NCBI RefSeq assembly: GCF_001443605.1
Contig: NZ_CP013118.1
Coordinates: 1,038,134 to 1,102,133, forward strand
Source: Salinivirga cyanobacteriivorans
GTDB taxonomy: Bacteria; Bacteroidota; Bacteroidia; Bacteroidales; Salinivirgaceae
Length of the DNA: 64,000 nt
Direction of reading: 5' to 3'
Shown here piece by piece: positions 1 through 8,703 of this stretch (position 1 is its first letter; each line of letters begins with the position of its first letter). Position numbers and translations under genes: made by a program. The notes under the pieces are model-generated. The model had not been told where the DNA came from and made no database searches. It was given only the letters and a program-made list of their open reading frames with translations.

Positions 1-1
1 T

Positions 2-715
2 GAAGGTAACCATTTAATTTTGGCAGCACTCGGGCAGGCTGAACTGGAAAAAACTGCAGAGGCATGTCGAGAAAAAGGTAGTGAAACCACAGTCATAGAA
101 TTTGATTTAAGCAAACCCGAATCTGTAAAATCATTTACAGACAGCATAGCTGCAAAGCACGATCATTTAGATCGATTGATACATGTGAGCGGCATAAGTC
201 AGCGTTCACGTGCCGAAGAGGCACCCATTGACGTTGATCGCAAAATAATGGAAATCAACTATTTTGGAGCCATTGAGGTTACCAAAAATCTTTTACCATT
301 GCTCAAAGCATCAAAAAGCGCAAAAATCGGTGTGACCTCAAGCATTAGCGGAAAATTCGGATTCCCTTTACGCTCCGCTTATGCTGCATCAAAATTTGCA
401 TTGCATGGTTTCTTTGAGTCGCTCCGGCTTGAACATTACAAGGATAATATCTCGGTAACAATTATGTGTCCGGGAAGGGTTAATACGCCCATATCCCTGA
501 GTGCCCTTAACGCACAGGGTAAAGCCCAGGGAGTAATGGATCCGGGCCAGGCAAATGGCATACCAGTTGAAAAATGTGCAGCACAAATGAAACGTGCAAT
601 AGAAAAAAACAAAAAAGAAGTTTTTATAGGTGGCAAGGAAATTTTGATGGTATATTTCAAAAAATTCATTCCTCCACTCTTTTATAAGATAGCTCGTAAA
701 ACAAATCCAACCTAG
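2..715 (+). CDS. Short-chain dehydrogenase/reductase, 5' truncated
   Basis: The reading frame is open from the window edge, so the N-terminal Rossmann glycine motif lies outside; 237 residues remain. The visible part starts in the second beta-strand (LILAALGQAELE), has the classical SDR serine (TSSISG) and the YAASK catalytic Tyr-Lys pair near visible residue 127, and the NYFGAIEVTK helix. The usual NNAG motif reads HVSG. The C-terminus ends in a hydrophobic/basic stretch (FKKFIPPLFYK), as in membrane-associated SDRs of the DHRS7 type. It should be an NAD(P)H-dependent oxidoreductase acting on a ketone or alcohol; the substrate cannot be read from sequence. It ends 6 nt before the VOC gene, so the two are probably cotranscribed. 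Confidence 0.88.
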   Translation, partial: EGNHLILAALGQAELEKTAEACREKGSETTVIEFDLSKPESVKSFTDSIAAKHDHLDRLIHVSGISQRSRAEEAPIDVDRKIMEINYFGAIEVTKNLLPLLKASKSAKIGVTSSISGKFGFPLRSAYAASKFALHGFFESLRLEHYKDNISVTIMCPGRVNTPISLSALNAQGKAQGVMDPGQANGIPVEKCAAQMKRAIEKNKKEVFIGGKEILMVYFKKFIPPLFYKIARKTNPT

Positions 716-721
716 TGCATT

Positions 722-1789
722 ATGGCGAAAATTATTTCAGGAATACAACAGATAGGAGTAGGCGTACCGGATTTCAAAGAAGCCTGGAATTGGTATATTA
801 AGCATTTCAAGATGAATATCCGCATCTTTGAAGAAGAGGCTGTAGCTGAGTTGATGTTGCCGCATACCGAAGGAGAGACACGCAAGCGTGTAGCAGCACT
901 GGCCATCAATATGGAAGGTGGAGGTGGATTTGAAATATGGCAACATACAGGCAAAACACCAGCCCTCAAAGAAAAAACCCTTATGGCCGGTGACCTTGGG
1001 ATAAATTATGCTAAAATGAAAACGCGGTGCATTGAATGCACTTACAAAGAGTTTAAAAAGGAAAAACTGGACCTGATTAGCGAGATTCATACCAATCCTG
1101 CCGGAGAAAAACATTTTTTTGTGCGCGATCCGTATGAAAACATCTTTGAATTTGTTGAGTCTGATACCTACTTTACAAAAAAGAACAGTAATGGCGGGGC
1201 CTACGGAGCAGTTATTGGGGTAAATGATATCGAAGAATCGATGAAAGTCTACAGCGATATTTTGGGCTATGATGAGGTAGTTTTCGATATTACAGGACAT
1301 TTCGACGATTTTAAAACTATTCCCGGCGGACACGAAGAGATCAGGCGCGTACTATTGCGTCACAGCAAACCAAGAAAGGGAGCATTTAGCAAAATGTTTG
1401 GCCCCACAGAAATAGAGTTGCTACAAGTAAAAACACGTAAGCCTTCAGAAATTTTCGAAGGTCGAATCTGGGGCGACCCTGGTTTTATTCACCTGTGTTT
1501 CGACATGAATGGCATAGATGAACTGCGCGAAGAGTGCAAATCAAAAGGTTTTCCCTTCACGGTAGACAGCCAGCGCGACAATCCATCTTTTGACATGGGT
1601 GAGGCTGCAGGAAGCTTTGCATACATACAGGCACCAGAAGGAACTTTAATTGAATTTGTTGAAACCCACAAAATTCCCCTCCTTAAAAAATTAGGCTGGT
1701 ACCTTAACCTGCAAAAACGGGCTCCTGAAAAACCACTGCCCAAATGGATGCTAAAGACACTTGGCATGAGTAAGGTAAGTCATGTTTAA
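722..1789 (+). CDS. Two-domain VOC (glyoxalase/dioxygenase fold) protein
   Basis: The 355-residue protein contains two vicinal-oxygen-chelate modules, roughly residues 1-150 and 155-335. Each begins with a beta-alpha unit (IGVGVPDFKEAWNWY; IGVNDIEESMKVYSDIL) and ends with the typical FEFVE/IEFVE glutamate strand. In the first module the usual N-terminal metal histidine position is Gln, and the second keeps a histidine in GFIHLCFD. Metal binding may therefore involve only part of the canonical ligands. The length and two-domain layout resemble the 4-hydroxyphenylpyruvate dioxygenase superfamily, but I do not see enough to name a reaction. It follows the SDR by 6 nt, suggesting a shared, unidentified small-molecule pathway. 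Confidence 0.8.
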   Translation: MAKIISGIQQIGVGVPDFKEAWNWYIKHFKMNIRIFEEEAVAELMLPHTEGETRKRVAALAINMEGGGGFEIWQHTGKTPALKEKTLMAGDLGINYAKMKTRCIECTYKEFKKEKLDLISEIHTNPAGEKHFFVRDPYENIFEFVESDTYFTKKNSNGGAYGAVIGVNDIEESMKVYSDILGYDEVVFDITGHFDDFKTIPGGHEEIRRVLLRHSKPRKGAFSKMFGPTEIELLQVKTRKPSEIFEGRIWGDPGFIHLCFDMNGIDELREECKSKGFPFTVDSQRDNPSFDMGEAAGSFAYIQAPEGTLIEFVETHKIPLLKKLGWYLNLQKRAPEKPLPKWMLKTLGMSKVSHV

Positions 1790-1795
1790 ATAAAG

Positions 1796-1823
1796 GGGTT
1801 GCAACTTATAATGGTTGCAACCC
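1796..1823. terminator. Perfect 10-bp hairpin after the VOC gene
   Basis: GGGTTGCAAC at 1796-1805 and GTTGCAACCC at 1814-1823 pair perfectly around an 8-nt loop, 6 nt past the VOC stop codon. No long T-tract follows, so this is a plausible but not textbook intrinsic terminator. Confidence 0.55.
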
Positions 1824-2097
1824 GAAATCATTTTACCCGTATTGACTTCTATTAAAGATAATAACGGGAATACGATACATTACCACCATCACAACTTGCA
1901 GCATATTTCCATAGTATTTCGTACTCAAAACCATTCACGCACATTTTTTCACAAAAAACAGCATCATTTCATGGGCATCGATATCATTCCCGGGTAGCTT
2001 TCCAAACAGAAAGCCTACATACCAGGAGCCTAACAATCATACACTTAACCGATATCTAAAAAGCAAAAAGAATCTGCCTTTCAGCTTAAATACCCTC

Positions 2098-2121
2098 AAA
2101 ACATGTTTTTAAACATGTTTT
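2098..2121. promoter_or_regulatory. Tandem AT-rich palindromes, possible operator
   Basis: AAAACATGTTTT at 2098-2109 is a 12-bp perfect palindrome, and AAACATGTTT at 2111-2120 is a 10-bp perfect palindrome. Their centres are 12 bp apart. They lie about 16 bp upstream of the -33-like element of the locus promoter, a position suited to an activator or repressor site. Together they could also fold into one 11-bp hairpin. No linked local regulator gene is visible. Confidence 0.4.
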
Positions 2122-2136
2122 ATAAAAATCACTCTT

Positions 2137-2171
2137 TTTGACTATAATTCACAACTATATTCATATATTTG
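2137..2171 (+). promoter_or_regulatory. Bacteroidota-type promoter for the S51/SusCD operon
   Basis: TTTG at 2137-2140 and TATATTTG at 2164-2171 match the -33 and -7 (TAnnTTTG) elements known for the Bacteroidota primary sigma factor. The 23-bp spacer is longer than the usual 19-21. The inferred start near 2178 leaves about 35 nt of leader. Confidence 0.5.
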
Positions 2172-2212
2172 ATAACGTTTCCTAGATATACGAATCCAAA
2201 AAACACAATTTT

Positions 2213-3094
2213 ATGAGGCAATTATCAATAATTGTAATGGGATTCCTGTTCCTATTCGTGAGCTGCACCGAACAGCAAAACAAAGCAAATCAACAAGAAA
2301 CAAATGAGCACAAAACAGTAAGCTCTGCAGGAGGTTTATTCATAATTGGCGGTGGAAAGAGGCCACCCGCAATGGTTAAAGATCTCATTAAGTTAAGCGA
2401 GGTAGACAAGGCGGGCTACATTGTAATACTACCAATGTCCAGTTCTGTGCCCGACACGAGCGCTTTCTATGCTAAAAAGCAGTTTACAGAACAGGGTATT
2501 ACCAATGTTACTGCATTTAATTTCATTGAAGGAGAAGCCCCCAAACAAGCCTGGCTTGATTCACTTAAGCAGGCAAAATTAATCTACATCTCCGGAGGGG
2601 ACCAAAACCGCTTCATGAAAGTAGTAAAAGAAACACCAATCTATAAAGCGATACATCAGGCTCACCAAAACGGAGCAACCATAGCAGGCACAAGCGCAGG
2701 AGCTGCGGTTATGAGTAAAAAAATGATAACGGGCGATGAGTATAAACACCCCGAATACACCGGAGAATTCCGCACCATTGAAGCTAACAACATCGAAATT
2801 GCCGAGGGTATGGGATTCACCGATAAAATTATCGTAGACCAACATTTTGTATGGCGTATGCGTATGAACCGTTTGATCAGTGTGGTTATAGAAAACCCGG
2901 AAGCAACTGCTGTTGGTATCGATGAATCTACAGCTATCTATTATAAAAACAACCAGTTCACTGTATATGGTAAGAGCCAGGTTATTGTAATAGAAAACCA
3001 GAAAAAGCACAAAAAAGCACAAAACGGATTACTTGGAGCAAAAGACATGAGCTTACATGTATTGTTACCAGGCGACACCTTTTCAATTAACTAA
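2213..3094 (+). CDS. Cyanophycinase-family (peptidase S51) lipoprotein
   Basis: The 293-residue protein has a lipoprotein signal peptide (lipobox FVSC, Cys18) and a full S51 domain. Residues seen include the GGDQ substrate-loop motif near residue 128, the nucleophile elbow GTSAGA with Ser161, and DQHF at 209-212 followed by WRMR. These match the Ser, DQHF and RxR motifs of cyanobacterial CphB. S51 enzymes of this branch are exo-acting serine peptidases that release beta-Asp-Arg dipeptides from cyanophycin; other S51 members cleave alpha-aspartyl dipeptides. Length fits the family (about 270 plus the anchor). It is first in a likely operon with SusC (34 nt away), SusD and a PKD lipoprotein, which puts it at the cell envelope. 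Cyanophycin as substrate is inferred from family and context, not shown. Confidence 0.85.
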   Translation: MRQLSIIVMGFLFLFVSCTEQQNKANQQETNEHKTVSSAGGLFIIGGGKRPPAMVKDLIKLSEVDKAGYIVILPMSSSVPDTSAFYAKKQFTEQGITNVTAFNFIEGEAPKQAWLDSLKQAKLIYISGGDQNRFMKVVKETPIYKAIHQAHQNGATIAGTSAGAAVMSKKMITGDEYKHPEYTGEFRTIEANNIEIAEGMGFTDKIIVDQHFVWRMRMNRLISVVIENPEATAVGIDESTAIYYKNNQFTVYGKSQVIVIENQKKHKKAQNGLLGAKDMSLHVLLPGDTFSIN

Positions 3095-3128
3095 ATAAAC
3101 TTGTATACACATCTTAAATTTTTCGTAT

Positions 3129-6080
3129 ATGGTCAAAAAACTACTATTACTGCTCATGCTTTTCAGCGTATTGGCGAGCGCCTACGCACAAAAGCGTACA
3201 ATTACAGGGACTGTTACCGACAAGGGTACAAATGAAACAATGCCCGGAGTAACTGTGATTGTAAAATCAAATCCTTCCAACGGTACAATCACAGGACCAG
3301 ATGGAACCTATTCCCTGGAAGTTAGCGAAAATGCAAAATTCCTGGTTTTTAGTTTTGTAGGAATGCAAAAAGTTGAAAAAGCCATTGGAGACCAAACAAA
3401 AATTGACGTAGCGCTGGCTTCAGATACTGAGAGTTTGGATGAAGTTGTGGTTGTGGGGTATGGCACAGAGAGCAAAAGATTGCTCACTAGCTCAATATCT
3501 GATGTCTCTTTAAGAGAAATAGAAGAGGTACCAACAGCTAATATTGATGAGGCGCTTCAGGGAAAAACTGCTGGAGTTCGAATAAACAGCAACAGTGGAA
3601 CTCCGGGTGGTGGTATTTCTGTTCGCGTCAGGGGAATGAGCTCAATTAGTGCAGGAAACTCTCCCCTTTACGTTGTAGATGGTATTCCCATTATTACCGG
3701 AGACCAGGGACAGGTTGGCTTTAGTGGTCAAAATATTGACGCCCTATCCAGCATAAACCCTTCCGACATTGAATCAATTTCAATTCTTAAAGATGCCTCA
3801 GCTGCAGCTATTTATGGAGCGCGTGCAACAAATGGAGTTGTACTGATAACAACCAAACAGGGTAAGGCCCAGAAAACGAAAATCAATGCTAGGGCCTCAT
3901 TCGGTATCGAACAAATGTGGAACAAACCCGACCTACTCAACAGCGAACAATGGTTGGAATACCAAAACGATTTAACAGGCAACAATATTAATCCCGGAAT
4001 CGATACCACAAATACTGACTGGATTGATGAAGTTACACAAATAGCGCCAATTTCGAACTATGAAGTTTCAGCTGCCGGCGGTAACGACAAAACAAAGTAC
4101 TTTTTATCCGGAAGTTATTTTACCCGCAAAGGAATTGTTAAATCAACAGCATTCGACAGGTTAAGTGGTAGACTCAACCTGGACCACCGTTTTAACGACA
4201 AATTAAACTTTGGAGCGAATATCTCCTTGAGTGGTTCTGAAAACAATCGCGTAGAGGGTGACCAGTCGTTACATGCGCCCCTGGCAGTAGCCATATCATT
4301 ACCGCCAACCTACCCGGTTTACAACAGCAATGGTGAATATGACCAGAGTGGCCCATATGCCAACCCGGTTCCCATCATTGAGGACGCGGTAAATAAAGCC
4401 AATGCCTTCAGAACCCTTGGTAATGCCTTCATGGAGTATAAAATCATAGATGGACTAAAATTCAAAACCAATTGGGGATACGATTTCTACATGTTGAATG
4501 AACATAGTTACGATCCACCTACAACAAGACAAGGAAACCAAACCAATGGAATGGGATTTGAGACATTCAGCCGCTCTTCTAATTTCACATCGAACAATAC
4601 TTTAAATTACATTAAAGCATTTGGCGAGCACAACATAAACCTTCTGGGTGGATATAGCTTTGAAAAATACAATCGGGTATCATCCTTTATAAAAGGCGTA
4701 GAATTCCCACACGAATACCTGGAATACCTTGAAAGTGCAGCAACTATCCAGGATGCTTATGCAAGCGTTAATGAAACTGGTACAAACTCCTATTTTGGAC
4801 GATTCAAGTACAATTACCAGTACAAATACATTCTAGCACTTACAGGCCGTTACGATGGATCAAGTCGTTTCAGCGACAACTACCGTTACGGATTCTTTCC
4901 GGGAGCTTCTGTGGCATGGAGAATTTCTGAAGAAGCTTTTATGGAAGATATTGATTTCCTAAGTGAATTAAAATTAAAAGGAGGTTTCGGAATAACCGGG
5001 AACGACCGTATAGGTAGTTTCCGCTCACTATCGCTCTACACTGCTGCGAATTACGCAGGAGTCGCAGGTATAATGCCTGTCCAAATTGCGAATCCGGATC
5101 TGAAATGGGAAACAACATACCAAAGTGACATCGGATTAACTGCTGGTTTTCTTGACGATAAAATTACAGTGGACATATCGTACTACCTCAAAAAAACAAA
5201 AGACCTGTTGCTCGACAGACCGCTTCCACCCTCATCAGGCTTTACCGTGTTATCGGATAACATTGGAGAGATGGAAAACCAGGGAGTTGAGCTCACTATC
5301 AATGCCAATATCATTGAAGACATATGGAGCGTGAACTTCAATATATCGCACAACAAAAATAAAGTTACGAAACTTTACAATGGTCAGCCAATTGAAGATA
5401 TTGGACGTGGTAACCAGCGCATTGCAGAAGGAGAGCCTATATCTCATTTCTACGGTTACAATGCTTTAGGCGTAGATCCGTCGACCGGATATATGGTTTT
5501 TGAAGATGTTAATAACGATGGTCAATTAACCGATGCAGACAGAACCATTATAGGCGATCCTCACCCCGATTTTATTGGAGGATTTACCAATACTGTCAAC
5601 TATAAAAATTTCGAACTCAATGTTTTGTTCCAGTTTTCATACGGTAATGATATCTTTAATGCAACACGAATTTATACCGAATCTTTAGGAGTTTCAGGAG
5701 ATAACCAAAGCACAAACATACTCGATCGCTGGCAAAACGTAGGAGACCAGACAGACGTGCCACTGGCTACAACAACACCAAACCCGATAACAAAAATTTA
5801 CAATAATGTTGAATCGTCGAGGTTTATCGAGGATGGCTCCTATTTAAGACTTAAGAACCTTTCACTGGGTTATAAATTCGACCAGCAAGTACTTGACAAA
5901 CTCGGACTGAATAGTTTAAAAGTATATTTCTCTGCAAAGAATTTGCTTACATTCACAAAATACAGTGGATTAGACCCGGAGGTAAACTATGCAGGAAATG
6001 ATGATGTGGTTATGGGTGTAGAATTTTTCACCTACCCCTCTGTGAGAACTTTTACATTTGGAATTAATATTGGAATTTAA
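3129..6080 (+). CDS. SusC-family TonB-dependent outer-membrane transporter
   Basis: The 983-residue protein has a signal peptide ending ASAYAQ and a carboxypeptidase-regulatory-like beta-sandwich (GTVTDKGTNETMPGVTV, about residues 25-100). These are followed by a TonB-box-like segment (SLDEVVVVGYG), a plug domain with the SusC signature ILKDASAAAIYGARATNG, and a C-terminal beta-barrel ending in aromatic strands. No N-terminal STN signalling domain is present, so it is not expected to signal to an anti-sigma factor directly. SusC proteins import oligomers across the outer membrane together with their SusD lid. The neighbours here are peptidases and not glycosidases, so the cargo is inferred to be a peptide such as a cyanophycin fragment. 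The SusD gene starts 3 nt after the stop. Confidence 0.93.
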   Translation: MVKKLLLLLMLFSVLASAYAQKRTITGTVTDKGTNETMPGVTVIVKSNPSNGTITGPDGTYSLEVSENAKFLVFSFVGMQKVEKAIGDQTKIDVALASDTESLDEVVVVGYGTESKRLLTSSISDVSLREIEEVPTANIDEALQGKTAGVRINSNSGTPGGGISVRVRGMSSISAGNSPLYVVDGIPIITGDQGQVGFSGQNIDALSSINPSDIESISILKDASAAAIYGARATNGVVLITTKQGKAQKTKINARASFGIEQMWNKPDLLNSEQWLEYQNDLTGNNINPGIDTTNTDWIDEVTQIAPISNYEVSAAGGNDKTKYFLSGSYFTRKGIVKSTAFDRLSGRLNLDHRFNDKLNFGANISLSGSENNRVEGDQSLHAPLAVAISLPPTYPVYNSNGEYDQSGPYANPVPIIEDAVNKANAFRTLGNAFMEYKIIDGLKFKTNWGYDFYMLNEHSYDPPTTRQGNQTNGMGFETFSRSSNFTSNNTLNYIKAFGEHNINLLGGYSFEKYNRVSSFIKGVEFPHEYLEYLESAATIQDAYASVNETGTNSYFGRFKYNYQYKYILALTGRYDGSSRFSDNYRYGFFPGASVAWRISEEAFMEDIDFLSELKLKGGFGITGNDRIGSFRSLSLYTAANYAGVAGIMPVQIANPDLKWETTYQSDIGLTAGFLDDKITVDISYYLKKTKDLLLDRPLPPSSGFTVLSDNIGEMENQGVELTINANIIEDIWSVNFNISHNKNKVTKLYNGQPIEDIGRGNQRIAEGEPISHFYGYNALGVDPSTGYMVFEDVNNDGQLTDADRTIIGDPHPDFIGGFTNTVNYKNFELNVLFQFSYGNDIFNATRIYTESLGVSGDNQSTNILDRWQNVGDQTDVPLATTTPNPITKIYNNVESSRFIEDGSYLRLKNLSLGYKFDQQVLDKLGLNSLKVYFSAKNLLTFTKYSGLDPEVNYAGNDDVVMGVEFFTYPSVRTFTFGINIGI

Positions 6081-6083
6081 AAC

Positions 6084-7403
6084 ATGACAACTATGAAAAA
6101 TTTAATATATATACTCATCGCTTTAAGCTTTGCCGCATGCGATGTTACAGACATAGATCCGAAAGGAGATATACCGCAGGATCTGGCATTTACAGATGAA
6201 TCATCTGTACGTGCTACCATTGCCGGCTGCTACGACAACCTGCAGTCGTCCAGCTACTACGGCCGAAACTACCTCGTGCTGCCCGATTTACTGGCAAATA
6301 ACCTCAACCACACGGGAACAACGCAGGAGTATGCTGAGTTCACTAACAATTCAGTGCAATCAGATAACTTTATTATTGATGGAATATGGAGTAGTATCTA
6401 TGATGGAATAAACCGTGCTAATATGGTTATACACTTTATCGACGATGCCGGTCTATCCAACGATGACAAAAACCTTTATCTGGCGCATGCCTATTTTATC
6501 AGAGCTTTTAACCATTTCAACCTTGTAAGAATGTTTGGTGCAGTACCGGTTAAAACAGCTCCTTCGACAGACCCTGCTCAGGACTTTAATGCACCAAGAA
6601 CTTCTGTCGATTCTGTTTACATGTATATTGAAACAGATTTAAATAAGGCCAGAAACTACATTGCTGAAATTTTCACAGGTTCTGCTACACCTGCTGTTAT
6701 TAAAGCACTTTATGCACGAATGGCCTTATATCAAGGAGAGTGGAGCGAAGCAAAAGCCTACGCTGATACAGTAATATCAAATTATGGATACAGCATAGTT
6801 CCTGCATTTGCAGATTTGTATCCTGCCAACAATAACCCTGAAAGTATTTTTCAGGCCCAGTTTTCAGAACAAGACAACAACATTTTGGCTCAATACTTTT
6901 ATCCCACCTCAGAGGGAGGAAGACATGAATTTACACCTTCTGACAGCATTCTATCAGCCTTTGAGGCGGGTGATGTTAGATTTGATGAGTCGATAAGCGA
7001 ACACCCGGATGATGGGTTGTATGTTGATAAATATAGAGAATTAGAAACCAGGTCAGACAATGTATACCTTTTCAGACTTGCTGAAATGTATTTAATCAGA
7101 GCTGAGGCAGAAACAATGCTAAATGGAGATGTTACGGCAATTCAGGATGACATCAATACCATTCGAAACAGGGCCGGGGTAGATAGCACAAATGTGACTG
7201 ACTACAATCAGTTGCAAGAACTTATTCTGCAGGAACGCAGAAGAGAATTTACCTTCGAAGGACACTACTGGTTCGACCTTGTGCGCACAGGAAAGGCTAT
7301 AGATGAACTGGAAACGGTTACCAGTACGGAACAATACCTCATGCCTATTCCGCTCAGCGAGATGCAAACAAATGATAGGATGACACAAAACCCGGGCTAT
7401 TAA
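6084..7403 (+). CDS. SusD/RagB-family surface lipoprotein
   Basis: The 439-residue protein has a lipobox (SFAAC). The start at 6084 is in frame with a second ATG at 6093 that would give the tidier signal peptide. The N-terminal SusD-like region (DEASVRATIAGCYDNLQSS-like, about residues 30-180) and the C-terminal RagB/SusD motif are both visible (NTIRNRAG, LQERRREFTFEGHYWFDLVR). SusD proteins are extracellular lids that capture ligand for the SusC barrel. At 439 residues it is shorter than most polysaccharide SusDs (about 500-600), closer to RagB-type peptide lids in size. It directly follows SusC and precedes the PKD lipoprotein by 17 nt. Confidence 0.9.
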   Translation: MTTMKNLIYILIALSFAACDVTDIDPKGDIPQDLAFTDESSVRATIAGCYDNLQSSSYYGRNYLVLPDLLANNLNHTGTTQEYAEFTNNSVQSDNFIIDGIWSSIYDGINRANMVIHFIDDAGLSNDDKNLYLAHAYFIRAFNHFNLVRMFGAVPVKTAPSTDPAQDFNAPRTSVDSVYMYIETDLNKARNYIAEIFTGSATPAVIKALYARMALYQGEWSEAKAYADTVISNYGYSIVPAFADLYPANNNPESIFQAQFSEQDNNILAQYFYPTSEGGRHEFTPSDSILSAFEAGDVRFDESISEHPDDGLYVDKYRELETRSDNVYLFRLAEMYLIRAEAETMLNGDVTAIQDDINTIRNRAGVDSTNVTDYNQLQELILQERRREFTFEGHYWFDLVRTGKAIDELETVTSTEQYLMPIPLSEMQTNDRMTQNPGY

Positions 7404-7420
7404 TTAAAAAAAACTATACC

Positions 7421-8635
7421 ATGAAAAATATAAAACGTCTTTTACTATATTTATTGATAGGAAGCACAGTATTTGCCGCTTGTGAGGATGATAAAGTTGA
7501 CGCACCGGCAGCCAGTACTGTGGCAGATTTTAGCTATACAACTACAAACAATGCCATTGCTCCATCAACAGTAACATTTACCAACAAATCGGTAAATACA
7601 AACTACTACGAGTGGGACTTTGGTAATGGAGAAACATCCAATGCAGAAAACCCATCTGTTACTTATGAATCAGCAGGTACTTATACAGTTAAACTAACCG
7701 TTGAAGCTGAAAACGATGTGTATTATAACAGGCTGGTGCAGCAAAAAGACATCAAAATAAAGGCAGAGCCTTTAAAAACACTTTACTTCACCGATAAATT
7801 TGATGCCAAAATAAAATATGTTGTACTCGACACAGCCGCGCCTGTAGTGCAGGAAATGCCTGATGTTTCAACCAATTCTAATTTTATAGCTATAGATACC
7901 ACAAACGCTAACATTTACATTTCCGACAAAGACGCCGGACTAATAAAACGCGCTAGTCTCGATGGAAGTTCAGCAGAAACTGTACTGACCCTCTCATCAA
8001 CTTCAGAACCCGGCACACCCTGGGGGATAACAGTGGTGGAAGACAAGGTATACTTTGCGCTTGTAAACAGCAACGACGAAGCCAAAATTGCCCGCATGGA
8101 TCTGGATGGCAGTAATTTCGAAATTGCCGTTGAAATAACTGATTACCTGCCGCTCGACCTGACCTATAACCCAACTGACCAAAAACTCTATTTCAGTAAC
8201 GATGGATATTATGACGATGGAGGAATTTGGAGAGTCAATACCGACGGATCAGGTCTGGAAGTAGTGGTTCAAAACCACAATGGATCGCCAGTTGATGCTG
8301 CAGGTATTGCCATCGATCATATAAACGGTCGCATTTTCTACACACATTATGCAGACCAGGTCGTGGTAATGAACAACCTTGACGGAACAAATCCACAAAA
8401 CATAGGGACTTACACCGAACAAAACCTCGTTTATGGTGTAGCACTGGATCTGGAAAATGGATATCTTTACTGGACAGACAGACCAGCAAGTGATGGTGAC
8501 GGAAATGGAAATATCATCAGGGCAAGTTACTCGTTTGAGGGCGGACAGGCAAATGTTGGCGCTCAAGAGATGTGGGTAACCGGTGATGAAATCGACATTG
8601 CACCCTATGGACTGGCAATTGATACGTACCGATAA
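7421..8635 (+). CDS. PKD plus YWTD-like beta-propeller lipoprotein
   Basis: The 404-residue protein has a lipobox (VFAAC) and a PKD domain at about residues 35-112 (YEWDFGNGETSNAENPSV, SAGTYTVKLTV). About six propeller blades of the LDL-receptor-B/YWTD kind follow (LYFTDK, IYISDKDAG, LYFSNDGY, IFYTHYADQ, LYWTDRP). No catalytic motif is seen. In PUL-type loci the gene after susD often encodes a surface ligand-binding lipoprotein, and this protein occupies that slot. Its role is therefore inferred to be surface binding of the locus substrate. It is the last gene of the plus-strand operon. Confidence 0.82.
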   Translation: MKNIKRLLLYLLIGSTVFAACEDDKVDAPAASTVADFSYTTTNNAIAPSTVTFTNKSVNTNYYEWDFGNGETSNAENPSVTYESAGTYTVKLTVEAENDVYYNRLVQQKDIKIKAEPLKTLYFTDKFDAKIKYVVLDTAAPVVQEMPDVSTNSNFIAIDTTNANIYISDKDAGLIKRASLDGSSAETVLTLSSTSEPGTPWGITVVEDKVYFALVNSNDEAKIARMDLDGSNFEIAVEITDYLPLDLTYNPTDQKLYFSNDGYYDDGGIWRVNTDGSGLEVVVQNHNGSPVDAAGIAIDHINGRIFYTHYADQVVVMNNLDGTNPQNIGTYTEQNLVYGVALDLENGYLYWTDRPASDGDGNGNIIRASYSFEGGQANVGAQEMWVTGDEIDIAPYGLAIDTYR

Positions 8636-8651
8636 CGAAATTAAATACCAT

Positions 8652-8690
8652 AAAAAAATCCCGGAGTATAAAAGACCCCGGGATTTTTTT
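8652..8690. terminator. Bidirectional intrinsic terminator
   Basis: The arms 8652-8664 (A-tract plus TCCCGG) and 8678-8690 (CCGGGA plus T-tract) form a 13-bp stem with a 13-nt loop. Because A7 precedes and T7 follows the GC core, it can terminate transcription from both sides. It sits between the converging SusCD operon and the isoaspartyl dipeptidase gene. Confidence 0.88.
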
Positions 8691-8703
8691 TATTTAAAGT
8701 CGA

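Larger units (their letters stand above)
1824..2212. other. Intergenic region upstream of the S51/SusCD cluster
   Basis: No credible gene is seen. A 60-codon open frame at 1815-1997 starts with TTG inside the hairpin and has no recognisable content. The region holds the tandem palindrome at 2098-2121 and the promoter candidate at 2137-2171. Confidence 0.5.

Noticed and set aside
1815..1997. 60-codon open frame on the plus strand after the VOC gene
   Set aside because: It starts with TTG inside a terminator-like hairpin, has no recognisable motif and low-complexity His-rich content.
3129..8635. Classical polysaccharide utilisation locus
   Set aside because: No glycoside hydrolase, polysaccharide lyase or sugar kinase is present; the enzymes around SusCD are S51 peptidases and an isoaspartyl dipeptidase.
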